A stretch of DNA of 64,000 nucleotides from the NCBI RefSeq assembly GCF_023015965.1, contig NZ_JALKAN010000002.1, positions 124,001 through 188,000 of the forward strand, given 5' to 3'. The stretch's first letter is position 1. Each line of letters begins with the position of its first letter. The notes below the pieces were generated by a model. That model saw only the letters and a program-made list of their open reading frames with translations, made no database searches and was not told the DNA's origin. Origin of the DNA: Allomuricauda sp. F6463D (lineage in GTDB: Bacteria; Bacteroidota; Bacteroidia; Flavobacteriales; Flavobacteriaceae). The translations under genes were made by a program, and so were the position numbers. Positions 36,459-43,989 of the stretch are shown in pieces.

Positions 36459-37211
36459 TTATTTCTCTTCAATTTTATACAAAACAGGTCTACTAGGGCT
36501 GGCATCATTTTCAAAGGGAGCCACTTGCAGGTTTAAAAAATAAGTGCCGTCCTCTACTGGGTTGGGTACATAAATAAACTCTGTGATGGTTGCCTTTGTC
36601 CTAGGTTTCCCGCTCATGTTCCAAAAAGCTTTATGTGCCAAAAGCTGCCCTCCGTCCCTTTCCTTATCCACCGAAGGCAGGTCGATGAGTAAATGCTCCA
36701 CGCCTTTTTTTACCAAGTACTTAGCAGCTGCTTCGGTTAAATAGGTTGGGTTGGTATCCGAATATTTTTTAGAGCGCTTGTCGCCCAAATTCGGCATGGT
36801 CCTGATTACGATTGCCTGTCTCTTTTTGTTGCCCAAAGCGTATTTTATCTGCTTTTCGGAAATTACAAAATCATCTCCCAATTGTTCCGGTGCAACGGTG
36901 ATCAGCTCAGCAAAAAAGAAGAAATTTTTCAGTTTTTTATTAATGGAGTTGAACGCTTCCGAAATATGTCCCAAACACTCCGTGTGGGTTACATGCGAGT
37001 GTGGATTAAACCAGATATCATTAAAATTGACCGGAGCTCCTTCCGAGACCTTTCCCACAAAACCATCTTGCTTATGGGGCACTATTTTTGGCGGTTCCAA
37101 ATACCATGCATTCACATTTTTATCACCACCCTTGAGCGGTATTGAAATATCAAGAGGTTTGGTCAGGTCTATTTTATAGTTACGGGAGTTGTGTTTTATG
37201 GTTGCAATCAT
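36459..37211 (-). CDS. Cyclase-family (kynurenine-formamidase-like) hydrolase
   Basis: 250 residues. The metal motif of the family (H-x-G-T-H-x-D-x-P-x-H) appears as HSHVTHTECLGH near residue 70, with Glu where Asp is usual and Leu-Gly in place of x-Pro. A second acidic/His pair is not obvious. Known members hydrolyse N-formylkynurenine or cyclic amides with a metal ion. The altered motif means the substrate cannot be assumed. It is the first gene of the minus-strand operon that runs to the MutS-like gene. Confidence 0.75.
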   Translation of the reverse strand: MIATIKHNSRNYKIDLTKPLDISIPLKGGDKNVNAWYLEPPKIVPHKQDGFVGKVSEGAPVNFNDIWFNPHSHVTHTECLGHISEAFNSINKKLKNFFFFAELITVAPEQLGDDFVISEKQIKYALGNKKRQAIVIRTMPNLGDKRSKKYSDTNPTYLTEAAAKYLVKKGVEHLLIDLPSVDKERDGGQLLAHKAFWNMSGKPRTKATITEFIYVPNPVEDGTYFLNLQVAPFENDASPSRPVLYKIEEK

Positions 37212-37533
37212 ATATGTTGGGCTTGTTTGGGGTAATTAAGGCATTTCATAGGATAAATCCAATAATAAAGTTCTTTTTGGTTGAAATCTGCTAACTCCAC
37301 AAATAGGTTGAAATATTTCATTGAAACAATTTGAACCTTAAACGTCATAAGCAATTTAAGGATATGAATTTAGATTATATCGTGACGAAAAGCTTATGGA
37401 GAACAATGAAATATTCATTCAATTAAGCCAAACCATTAAGAAAACATTTAATTAGCTAAATTAGTTGCCAGAACATCACAATAAACATGCACAAATTGAT
37501 TAGTGCACCCCCAACTAAGAAATCCAGCTAAGT
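37212..37533. other. Intergenic region, 322 bp, divergent promoters
   Basis: This lies between the divergent cyclase operon and the DJ-1/PfpI gene. No coding frame is seen. A perfect 12-bp palindrome TGAAATATTTCA is at 37309-37320 and an imperfect relative (TGAAATATTCA) lies about 90 bp further right. These may be operators; nothing else was recognised. Confidence 0.5.
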
Positions 37534-38235
37534 ATGAACATTATTCCAAAATTGAAATCTTTACTATCGCTATTGATGCTAGCCTTAATTGGAACATCAT
37601 CTATAAATGCCCAAAACTCTGATAACAAAATGGAAAAGCCAATTGAAGTTGCTTTTATCATGTTCGATGATTATGAAACCTTGGATGTTTTCGGGCCAGC
37701 AGAAATTTTTGGCCGTTTGGTGGATAAATATGCACTTAAATTTTATTCCCTCGAGGGTGGTGTGGTCACCAACAGGCACAAGGTCCCCATTATGACCGAA
37801 AAATTTGAGACCATGGGCAATGGCCCCAAAATAATTTTGGTTCCAGGAGGTATGGGCACCCGAAAGGAAGTAAACAATACCCAACTTTTAAATAAATTAG
37901 AAAAACTCTCCCAAACTAGTGACTATGTGCTATCTGTTTGTACAGGCAGTGCACTGCTCGCCAAATCTGGACTTTTGAAGGGTAAAAAAGCGACTTCGAA
38001 TAAGCGAGCCTTTTCATGGGTGGTTTCCCAAGACACCAAGGTGGATTGGGACAAAAAAGCAAGATGGAAAGTCGATGGAAAATACTACACCTCTTCGGGA
38101 GTAAGTGCAGGCATGGATATGGCGTTGGGCTTTTTAGCTGATAGACATGGCATTGATTTCGCCAGAAAAGTGGCCAAGGAGATTGAATACAATTGGATCG
38201 AGGATAAGGATAATGATAATTTCGTAGCCGAATAG
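37534..38235 (+). CDS. Exported DJ-1/PfpI-family protein
   Basis: 233 residues: a signal peptide with probable cleavage after SSINA (residue 26), then a DJ-1/PfpI fold. The nucleophile C136 sits in the elbow LSVCTGSALLA, and E57 in DVFGPAEIF is the usual partner. The DVFGPAEIF start and the DGKYYTSSGVSAGMDMALGF end resemble the isocyanide-hydratase and GlxA-like (AraC-associated) branch, not the protease-like PfpI branch. Here no AraC domain follows. Most relatives are cytoplasmic, so the export signal is unusual. It is convergent with hemW, 8 bp apart. Confidence 0.8.
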   Translation: MNIIPKLKSLLSLLMLALIGTSSINAQNSDNKMEKPIEVAFIMFDDYETLDVFGPAEIFGRLVDKYALKFYSLEGGVVTNRHKVPIMTEKFETMGNGPKIILVPGGMGTRKEVNNTQLLNKLEKLSQTSDYVLSVCTGSALLAKSGLLKGKKATSNKRAFSWVVSQDTKVDWDKKARWKVDGKYYTSSGVSAGMDMALGFLADRHGIDFARKVAKEIEYNWIEDKDNDNFVAE

Positions 38236-38243
38236 GTACTGCA

Positions 38244-39386
38244 TTAATCCACAAAAAACAAATCACTAGCAATACCATCGGCTAAAAACTTGCCCTGTTT
38301 GGTAACCAAAAGTTTTCCTTCTTCCAAAAAAAGCAAATGGGATTCCATATACTTTTTGGATTGTTGGTTTAAATAGTCCAGATAGTTTGGTCCAAAATCC
38401 GAGGCTATTTTATCCAAATCAACCCCCCAAACAGTTCGTAGACCGGTCATCACATACTCATTGTACCTATCCGTTTTGGAAAGGGTCTCAATTTCCATGG
38501 GTAAAACGCCTTCACTTATTTTTTTGATATAGGTAGGGTTGTTTCGGATATTCCAGCTTCGGTGTTTGCCATCAAAAGAATGTGCCGACGGACCCACGCC
38601 CAAATAGTGTTTCCCCTGCCAGTATGCCGTGTTGTTCTTGGAGAAAAAACCAGGTTTCCCAAAGTTCGAGATTTCATAGTTCACAAAACCCTGCGCTTCC
38701 AACATTTCCACCAAAATATGAAACTGCTCTTGCGCCTGCTCGTCATCCACATCCGGAACCACACCTTTTTTAATGAATTTTTTGAGGGCAGTTCTGGGCT
38801 CCACGGTCAACGCATAGCTGGAAATATGGGGCAAACCAAAATCCAAGGCCTTTTGGATGTTCCGTTTCCAACGTTCGTTATCCATCCCGGGGATTCCGTA
38901 GATCAAATCGATGGTGATGTTATCAAAATGCTTTGTAGCTTCTTGGATACATTTTTCTGCCTCTCCCGCATTATGTGCTCGGTTCATCAATTTTAAATCT
39001 TCATCAAAAAAAGATTGGATGCCGATGCTTAAACGATTTATTCCTGATTTTTTATAATCCAAAAATAGATCTTTCGACTGCGCTCGAGATGACACCAAAT
39101 CATCAGGATTGGCTTCCAGTGTGATTTCCGGATGGTCAATTACTTTGTAATTGTCGTACACCGACTGAATCAACTGTTGAATTTCCTCAATTGATAGCAC
39201 CGACGGCGTTCCTCCCCCAAAGTAGATGGTTTCTACCTCATCCTCCACCTCAGATTTTCGCATAACGAGTTCCTTGCCAATGGCATTCACCATGACTTCC
39301 TTTTTTTCCAGTTGCGTGGAAAAATGGAAATCACAGTAATGGCAAGCTTGCTTGCAAAAAGGAATGTGGATATAAATTCCGGACAT
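38244..39386 (-). CDS. hemW: Haem chaperone HemW, radical SAM
   Basis: 380 residues from ATG 39386 (MSGIYIHIPF); the TTG codon just before it is not needed. The cluster motif is C11-x3-C15-x2-C18 and is followed by Phe, not the fourth Cys of HemN, which marks HemW. The C-terminal HemN_C domain is present. HemW transfers haem to respiratory enzymes rather than decarboxylating coproporphyrinogen. Residues 99-108 (SSRAQSKDLF) are not typical and are encoded by a short palindromic repeat at about 39069-39095 inserted in frame. It is probably the last gene of the operon with ruvC and the four-helix-bundle gene. Confidence 0.9.
   Translation of the reverse strand: MSGIYIHIPFCKQACHYCDFHFSTQLEKKEVMVNAIGKELVMRKSEVEDEVETIYFGGGTPSVLSIEEIQQLIQSVYDNYKVIDHPEITLEANPDDLVSSRAQSKDLFLDYKKSGINRLSIGIQSFFDEDLKLMNRAHNAGEAEKCIQEATKHFDNITIDLIYGIPGMDNERWKRNIQKALDFGLPHISSYALTVEPRTALKKFIKKGVVPDVDDEQAQEQFHILVEMLEAQGFVNYEISNFGKPGFFSKNNTAYWQGKHYLGVGPSAHSFDGKHRSWNIRNNPTYIKKISEGVLPMEIETLSKTDRYNEYVMTGLRTVWGVDLDKIASDFGPNYLDYLNQQSKKYMESHLLFLEEGKLLVTKQGKFLADGIASDLFFVD
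39069..39095. repeat. Palindromic dispersed repeat inside hemW
   Basis: The segment contains TCTTTCGACTGCGCTCGAGA, the hallmark of a dispersed Bacteroidota repeat (TTTCGACTGCGCTCGAAATGACA-type, often seen between genes). Here it lies inside hemW and is read in frame as SSRAQSKDLF. Confidence 0.6.
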
Positions 39387-39390
39387 CAAT

Positions 39391-39420
39391 TGTCAATTAA
39401 CAGTAAACAATATACAATGA
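39391..39420. repeat. AT-rich repeat flanking the four-helix-bundle gene (left)
   Basis: TGTCAATTAACAGTAAACAA-type sequence. Its reverse complement reads as ATTGTTTACTGTTAATTGACA and resembles the motif units on the other side of the gene (39805-39866), so the two flanks are roughly inverted. Confidence 0.5.
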
Positions 39421-39777
39421 TCATTTTGCTCTCTTTGTAGTTTTTAGGATGGAAAACATGATTTTCGAAAGTTCATCGGCCTTGGAAATTAGCGTTGCTG
39501 ATTTGCTTTTAGGAATATAGTCTGAATCCGTCAGTAACGAAAGCCAATATTTTACTTCCAAACTCTCCTTGTAAGCTATTGAAATTTTGGCGGAAAAATC
39601 AGCCGTTGAGATAGCTCCATTTGCCTCACTGATATTTGCACCGATGGATGTTCCTGAACGCAGCATTTGCTTGGATAGCACAAACTCTTTTTTGGATGCC
39701 ACTATGTGCTTGTATAAACTGACCGTTTGCAAGGCAAAATCATAAGATTTTTCGAGTAAAGGATTTTTGTTTTTCAT
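39421..39777 (-). CDS. Four-helix-bundle protein (S23/IVP family, Avd-like fold)
   Basis: 118 residues, almost all helical. The family signature is clear: KSYDFALQTVSLYKHI near the start, KQMLRSGTSIGANISEANGA in the middle, and a KISIAYKESLEVKYWLSLL helix. The family is named after proteins encoded in intervening sequences of 23S rRNA, and its fold is that of Avd, the accessory protein of diversity-generating retroelements. Neither an rRNA gene nor a reverse transcriptase is here. The gene sits between hemW and ruvC with short AT-rich repeats on both sides, like a small insertion. The cargo role is unknown. Confidence 0.88.
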   Translation of the reverse strand: MKNKNPLLEKSYDFALQTVSLYKHIVASKKEFVLSKQMLRSGTSIGANISEANGAISTADFSAKISIAYKESLEVKYWLSLLTDSDYIPKSKSATLISKADELSKIMFSILKTTKRAK

Positions 39778-39804
39778 AAAGTAGGTTCGTTTGGGAATTG
39801 GACA

Positions 39805-39866
39805 TTACTTATTGTTAATTGCTAATTGTACATTGTTTATTGTTTATTGTTTATTGTTTATTGAAA
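39805..39866. repeat. AT-rich repeat flanking the four-helix-bundle gene (right)
   Basis: Units of ATTGTTAATTG, CTAATTGTAC and four tandem copies of TTTATTG (about 39833-39864). Similar units lie left of the gene in inverted order and at 53300-53345. Confidence 0.55.
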
Positions 39867-39877
39867 ACTGGTAATTA

Positions 39878-40429
39878 TTATTTGATCTTACCCGGGTTTT
39901 GCTTCACAAAGGCTTCCCAACCCGTATAGCTTTTACCCACTTCTACCCTTCCTTCATTATAAAAGTGACAAACGGCTGCGGCCAAACCATCGGTACTGTC
40001 CAGATTTTTGGGCAAAGATTTTAATTTTAGTACACTTTGCAACATTTTAGCCACTTGCTCTTTAGTGGCGTTTCCGTTTCCTGTGATGGCCATTTTTATT
40101 TTCTTGGGCATATACTCCGTAATCGGAACTTCTCTGGAAAGACCTGCTGCCATGGCCACACCTTGAGCGCGGCCCAATTTTAGCATAGACTGTACATTTT
40201 TTCCATAAAAAGGGGCTTCAATGGCTATTTCATCTGGGTGATAGGTATCGATAAGCTCCACAGTGCGTTCAAAAATAAGCTTGAGCTTGGTATAGGGGTC
40301 TGTATACTTTTTGAGCATCAACTCGTTCATCTGCACAAAGTGCATTTGCTTATTGATGACCTTGATTATCCCGAACCCCATGATCGTGGTTCCGGGATCT
40401 ATACCCAATATAATTTTTTCTGTTGCCAA
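39878..40429 (-). CDS. ruvC: Crossover junction endodeoxyribonuclease RuvC
   Basis: 183 residues with a TTG start at 40429; no ATG precedes the catalytic Asp, and the upstream gene ends 2 nt before. The four acidic residues of the Holliday-junction active site are D11 (GIDPGT), E71 (AIEAPFYGKN), D144 and D147 (LDSTDGLAAA), which match E. coli D7/E66/D138/D141. RuvC cuts the junction symmetrically together with RuvAB during recombination repair. The small lipoprotein gene is just upstream. Confidence 0.93.
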   Translation of the reverse strand: MATEKIILGIDPGTTIMGFGIIKVINKQMHFVQMNELMLKKYTDPYTKLKLIFERTVELIDTYHPDEIAIEAPFYGKNVQSMLKLGRAQGVAMAAGLSREVPITEYMPKKIKMAITGNGNATKEQVAKMLQSVLKLKSLPKNLDSTDGLAAAVCHFYNEGRVEVGKSYTGWEAFVKQNPGKIK

Positions 40430-40431
40430 AT

Positions 40432-40911
40432 TTAGTAGGTATTTAGTACCAGCGGTAGCCTGAAACGTAGGCTTACCGGATTTCCTCTTTTCAATGCCGG
40501 GGCCACGGTGGTCAAATCGTTCAAACTATCAGAAATTTTGGTGTTAAAATCTGAAATTTCATTTAATACAGAAGTTTTCTCCTCCACGTTCAACACAGAA
40601 ATAAAACCATGCTCATCTATCAGAAAATCGATATAGACCGTATCATTCAAATCGTTCCTTACTTCAAACTTGAGTCCTGCCAAAGCTTCGGAAAAATACT
40701 CAGTGATTAGATTTTGAAAACACTCCTGTTGGGCATCTTTGGGGGCGGTTTCGTCACAATCCTCAAAAAGGGGATATTGATCCACATCGTTCCAATCAAT
40801 GGCCAAAAGCTCCTCATTGACCAATTTTTGGGTCTTATCCTCCTTGGACTCCAAAAGCTCGCAGGATACGAACAAACCCATAAAAATGATTAACAAAACT
40901 AACTTCCGCAT
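40432..40911 (-). CDS. Lipoprotein with TonB-C-terminal-like domain
   Basis: 159 residues. A lipobox MGLFVSC puts C17 as the lipid-modified residue. The rest follows the TonB C-terminal pattern seen in the TonB-like protein at 574: YPLFEDC with a Cys pair (about 45-70), a strand VYIDFLIDEHGFISVLNVE, a helix, then PALKRGNPVSLRFRLPL, equivalent to the KPGEQRGKTVSVKYSIPINF end of that protein. No energy-transducing membrane helix exists, so it cannot span to the inner membrane as TonB does. The role is unknown; it may bind partners in the periplasm. It is upstream of ruvC with a 2-nt gap. Confidence 0.6.
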   Translation of the reverse strand: MRKLVLLIIFMGLFVSCELLESKEDKTQKLVNEELLAIDWNDVDQYPLFEDCDETAPKDAQQECFQNLITEYFSEALAGLKFEVRNDLNDTVYIDFLIDEHGFISVLNVEEKTSVLNEISDFNTKISDSLNDLTTVAPALKRGNPVSLRFRLPLVLNTY

Positions 40912-41027
40912 GACAGGCCCAATAATTTGGCTGAAATTACGATTTTTTAATGAAGAACTATATAATGTAAAGAGACCTGAAAATGTTTCAGGCCTCTAAT
41001 TATTACAATGCATTTACCTAAACACCA

Positions 41028-43253
41028 TTAAAAAGTAACCGTAACCTTTCCCCTTAAATAAAAAGGCATGCCGGGTGTAAAATGAATCTCTTCAAACGAA
41101 TTCGACTCATTGAACAATCGGCTTTCCGTGGCAAACTGTGTTTCGTTCCATTCTGTGTCGAACAAGTTTTCAACGATAAGACCAAAGGTCCAATTGTTTA
41201 CACTATAACTTAGCGTTGCATCGGTAACGAAATATCCTTCGGCCACAATGGAATTGTCCTCGTTGGCGGGTCTATCATCAATATATCGGTAATTCAATCC
41301 TCCGGAAAAACCTTGATTGCCTCCAAAGGTTACCCCTCCAGCCATTGTAAAATCGGGTGCCAATGGAATGTAGTCTTCTCCATCCGCCTCCTCGGTGCTT
41401 CGAGCGTGCGTGTAATTGGCATCGGAATAGATGTAAAGCCAATCCAAAGGCTGGTACCTTGCCCCTACTTCGAACCCTATTCTTCTGGTTTTTCCACTGG
41501 GCTCCACAATTCCTGCATCACCCACGTACACAAACTCTTGATCCAAGAACAAAGTCCACAAAGTGGCGTTCAAGACCAATTTATCCATTGGTTTTATGAT
41601 CGTGCCCAAATCCACACCGTAAGCAGCTGGCAGAATCTCTTCGCCACCATTCGCCACAACAACACGGGTATCGTTGGAGTGGAAACCAATACCCGTTTTT
41701 AAGAAGATCTGTGTATTTTCAGTTGGACTGTAAATGGTATTGAACTTAGGACTGAACGCCACTTTTTCTTCGCTACGGCTGTCATAAAGTTCACTGAGGT
41801 TGTTGACATAGTCAAATTTGAAATAATCCAAACGAACAGCTGGTTCAAACGTAAATTTGCCTGATTTAAATGCTGCGCCCGCAAATGCGTAGCTGTTCAC
41901 CTCATCCACATCACCATAAGCCAAACGCTCCAACAATTCTTGACGGTTCAATGTGTGAGACAACTGGTTATCGTCCACATTGTCGTATCTAAAACCAATT
42001 CCTACATTGTATTTGAAATCCATACTTCCCAAACTGGCAGAACTGTTCTGAAAAACAGTTTTTGCCCCGGCCAATAAACGATCTTCATATTGTTTGATTT
42101 GATCCCCGTTCACTGGGTCATCCAAGAAAAAAGTGAAATTGGAATAGAGTTCAAAATCATAATGAGATACAAATGCCATCGTGTTGAGCGATTTTCCAGC
42201 ACCCAACTTCTTATTATGATTTAAAACAAAGTTGGTTCTGCTCGTCTGTCCGCCTTCGGTATCGTCAATGGCACCAAAGCGACCAATCAAACCTTGGTCA
42301 ACCGCCCTTTGTGGGATTTGACCGGAAGCATCCCATTTGCTTGAAAAGTGAGATGCTGTCAACAACAGCTCTTGTTCTCCGGGCAATGCGTAGCGATATC
42401 TTCCCATAATATTAATTCGATTAAAATTTTGTGGTGAATCAAACGGACCATCTGTTAAATACAGTTCAGAGGCCAAATACGCATTACTGTTCTGGTTATC
42501 CAGCACATTGAACATTCCCATAAACCTTCGCGTTCCGAATTGCCCCGCTTCTGTTGACAACAAACTCTTATCCAAGCTTTTTCGCAACTTTAGGTTTACG
42601 TAGCCCGCGGTATTAAAATTACCTTGGTCGGCATAGTAAGGCCCTTTTCCAAAGTTTACATTCTCGATAGTCTCTGGAATCACAAAGTGAAGATCGGCAT
42701 ATCCCTGTCCGTGGGCGTGGGAAACCATATTCACGGGCATTCCGTCCACATTGATGGCTACATCAGTACCGTGATCTACATCAAAACCACGTAAAAATAG
42801 CTGCTCAGCTTTTCCGCCTCCGGCGTGTTGGCCAATAATCAGTCCTGGTACCTTTCTTAAAATTTCCTGTGATGATTTTACGGGATTCGTTTTTAAATCC
42901 ACATCCACCAATCTGCTCAAAGCATCCACTTCGGACACTAAAACCACCTGATCTAAAGAAATGGTACTTTCTTGAAGTACAATGGTAAGTGGATTCTGTA
43001 AATCAGCTTGACTCACCATTCGGGTCTCTGTGGCATATCCCAATCGAGAAAAATAAATGGTATCGTTCACTGAGGTCCTATCAAGAACAAAATGACCCGT
43101 ACCATCGGTATGGCTATGTTGACCGCTGGTCTTATTAAATATACCAGCGTCTTCCAATGGGGAACCGGCTTCATCAACCAGCTTCCCTTTTAAACTTTGT
43201 GCAGTAATCGTGCCCATGAACAGCATAGACAATGCCGCCATAAAATATTTCAT
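41028..43253 (-). CDS. TonB-dependent receptor, probable metal uptake
   Basis: 741 residues. A signal peptide (about 1-18) is followed by a carboxypeptidase-regulatory-like beta-sandwich (about 20-95), a plug domain (about 110-230) with LFLRGFDVDHGTDV and NMVSHAHGQGYADLHF, and a 22-strand barrel ending in phenylalanine (GKVTVTF). The N-terminal domain and many histidines in the plug loops (QHAGGG, SHAHGQGY) resemble receptors for copper, zinc or related metals rather than for polysaccharides; there is no SusD partner. The His-rich membrane protein upstream strengthens the metal idea. Energy comes from a TonB such as the one at 574. Confidence 0.85.
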   Translation of the reverse strand: MKYFMAALSMLFMGTITAQSLKGKLVDEAGSPLEDAGIFNKTSGQHSHTDGTGHFVLDRTSVNDTIYFSRLGYATETRMVSQADLQNPLTIVLQESTISLDQVVLVSEVDALSRLVDVDLKTNPVKSSQEILRKVPGLIIGQHAGGGKAEQLFLRGFDVDHGTDVAINVDGMPVNMVSHAHGQGYADLHFVIPETIENVNFGKGPYYADQGNFNTAGYVNLKLRKSLDKSLLSTEAGQFGTRRFMGMFNVLDNQNSNAYLASELYLTDGPFDSPQNFNRINIMGRYRYALPGEQELLLTASHFSSKWDASGQIPQRAVDQGLIGRFGAIDDTEGGQTSRTNFVLNHNKKLGAGKSLNTMAFVSHYDFELYSNFTFFLDDPVNGDQIKQYEDRLLAGAKTVFQNSSASLGSMDFKYNVGIGFRYDNVDDNQLSHTLNRQELLERLAYGDVDEVNSYAFAGAAFKSGKFTFEPAVRLDYFKFDYVNNLSELYDSRSEEKVAFSPKFNTIYSPTENTQIFLKTGIGFHSNDTRVVVANGGEEILPAAYGVDLGTIIKPMDKLVLNATLWTLFLDQEFVYVGDAGIVEPSGKTRRIGFEVGARYQPLDWLYIYSDANYTHARSTEEADGEDYIPLAPDFTMAGGVTFGGNQGFSGGLNYRYIDDRPANEDNSIVAEGYFVTDATLSYSVNNWTFGLIVENLFDTEWNETQFATESRLFNESNSFEEIHFTPGMPFYLRGKVTVTF

Positions 43254-43319
43254 GTTGTTATTATTTAATTTGATTTGTGTGAAAATTTATCTCTCTAATT
43301 CATCAAAAAACAAGGGTAA

Positions 43320-43408
43320 GGTCATGCTGAACTCATATCAGCATCTCATAACCCATACTGTGATATTCATGCGACCCTGAAACAAGTCCAGGATGATGAA
43401 TTCAAAAC
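43320..43408. repeat. Degenerate dispersed repeat of REP type
   Basis: The gap between the His-rich gene and the receptor gene contains GTCATGCTGAACTCATATCA and GACCCTGAAACAAGTCCAGG, which are degenerate forms of Bacteroidota intergenic repeats in which both parts are usually palindromic. It shows no coding capacity. Confidence 0.45.
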
Positions 43409-43435
43409 CCGTTTAAAAAATTAGTTTAGCTTAAT

Positions 43436-43876
43436 TCAGCTATTTTGAGGAGGGGGGGTGGTCACACTGTGGCACCAAGAAAAGATCTTGTCTTGGTAGG
43501 CCCAATTGTTAATGGCACTGACCAAAAAATTAATTTCAGAAGTTAAATGTGTTTTCTCCACAAAGTGTTTGTCCAGTGTAAGACTGATTTTATCTTTCGA
43601 ATCCTGTTCATCCGAATGATTGGCCTTTAATAAATCCTTTAAAGCTTCTAAACCTTCGTGGGAGTGTCCCGCCATGGCTTTTAAGGAAGCGTAATCCGTT
43701 GTTTCGTGATCCGAAGCAAAATTATGATGGTGTGTCGATGGAGTCAATACGTGTGAAACTTCGTGCAGGGTTTCCAACACTAAGCCATTAAAAAGTCCAA
43801 GTAAATAAAACATACACATAACGGCACATCCCGTTTGGATAATTCTTGATTTTGTATGTGTTTTATTCGTTTTCAC
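43436..43876 (-). CDS. His-rich single-span membrane protein
   Basis: 146 residues. A basic N-terminus and one hydrophobic segment (about 15-36, CAVMCMFYLLGLFNGLVL) are followed by a soluble part with many histidines: SHVLTPSTHHHNF, HETTDY, AGHSHEGLE, KANHSDE, DKHF and WCHS. No family was recognised, and no known catalytic motif is seen. The histidine clusters and its place immediately upstream of the metal-type TonB receptor suggest a metal-binding partner, likely for zinc or copper. The divergent DUF456 gene has its own promoter. Confidence 0.6.
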   Translation of the reverse strand: MKTNKTHTKSRIIQTGCAVMCMFYLLGLFNGLVLETLHEVSHVLTPSTHHHNFASDHETTDYASLKAMAGHSHEGLEALKDLLKANHSDEQDSKDKISLTLDKHFVEKTHLTSEINFLVSAINNWAYQDKIFSWCHSVTTPPPQNS

Positions 43877-43939
43877 GACCGATAGAAATCAGTTTCAAAT
43901 GTACCAACGAAAAAAATAAGGGCAGGGTTTTATTTTGAT

Positions 43940-43969
43940 TTTGTTTGTAACAATTGTCCATTACATTTG
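43940..43969 (+). promoter_or_regulatory. Promoter of the DUF456 gene
   Basis: TTTG (43940-43943) followed after 18 bp by TACATTTG (43962-43969), a perfect Bacteroidota -33/-7 promoter. The ATG at 43990 is 21 bp later. Confidence 0.65.
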
Positions 43970-43989
43970 TCTTACAATAAAACACAGCC

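Noticed and set aside
39421..39777. Diversity-generating retroelement
   Set aside because: Only an Avd-like fold is present; no reverse transcriptase or template/variable repeat pair was found.
39833..39864. Tandem TTTATTG copies as a CRISPR array
   Set aside because: The units are seven bases long without spacers; this is a simple repeat.
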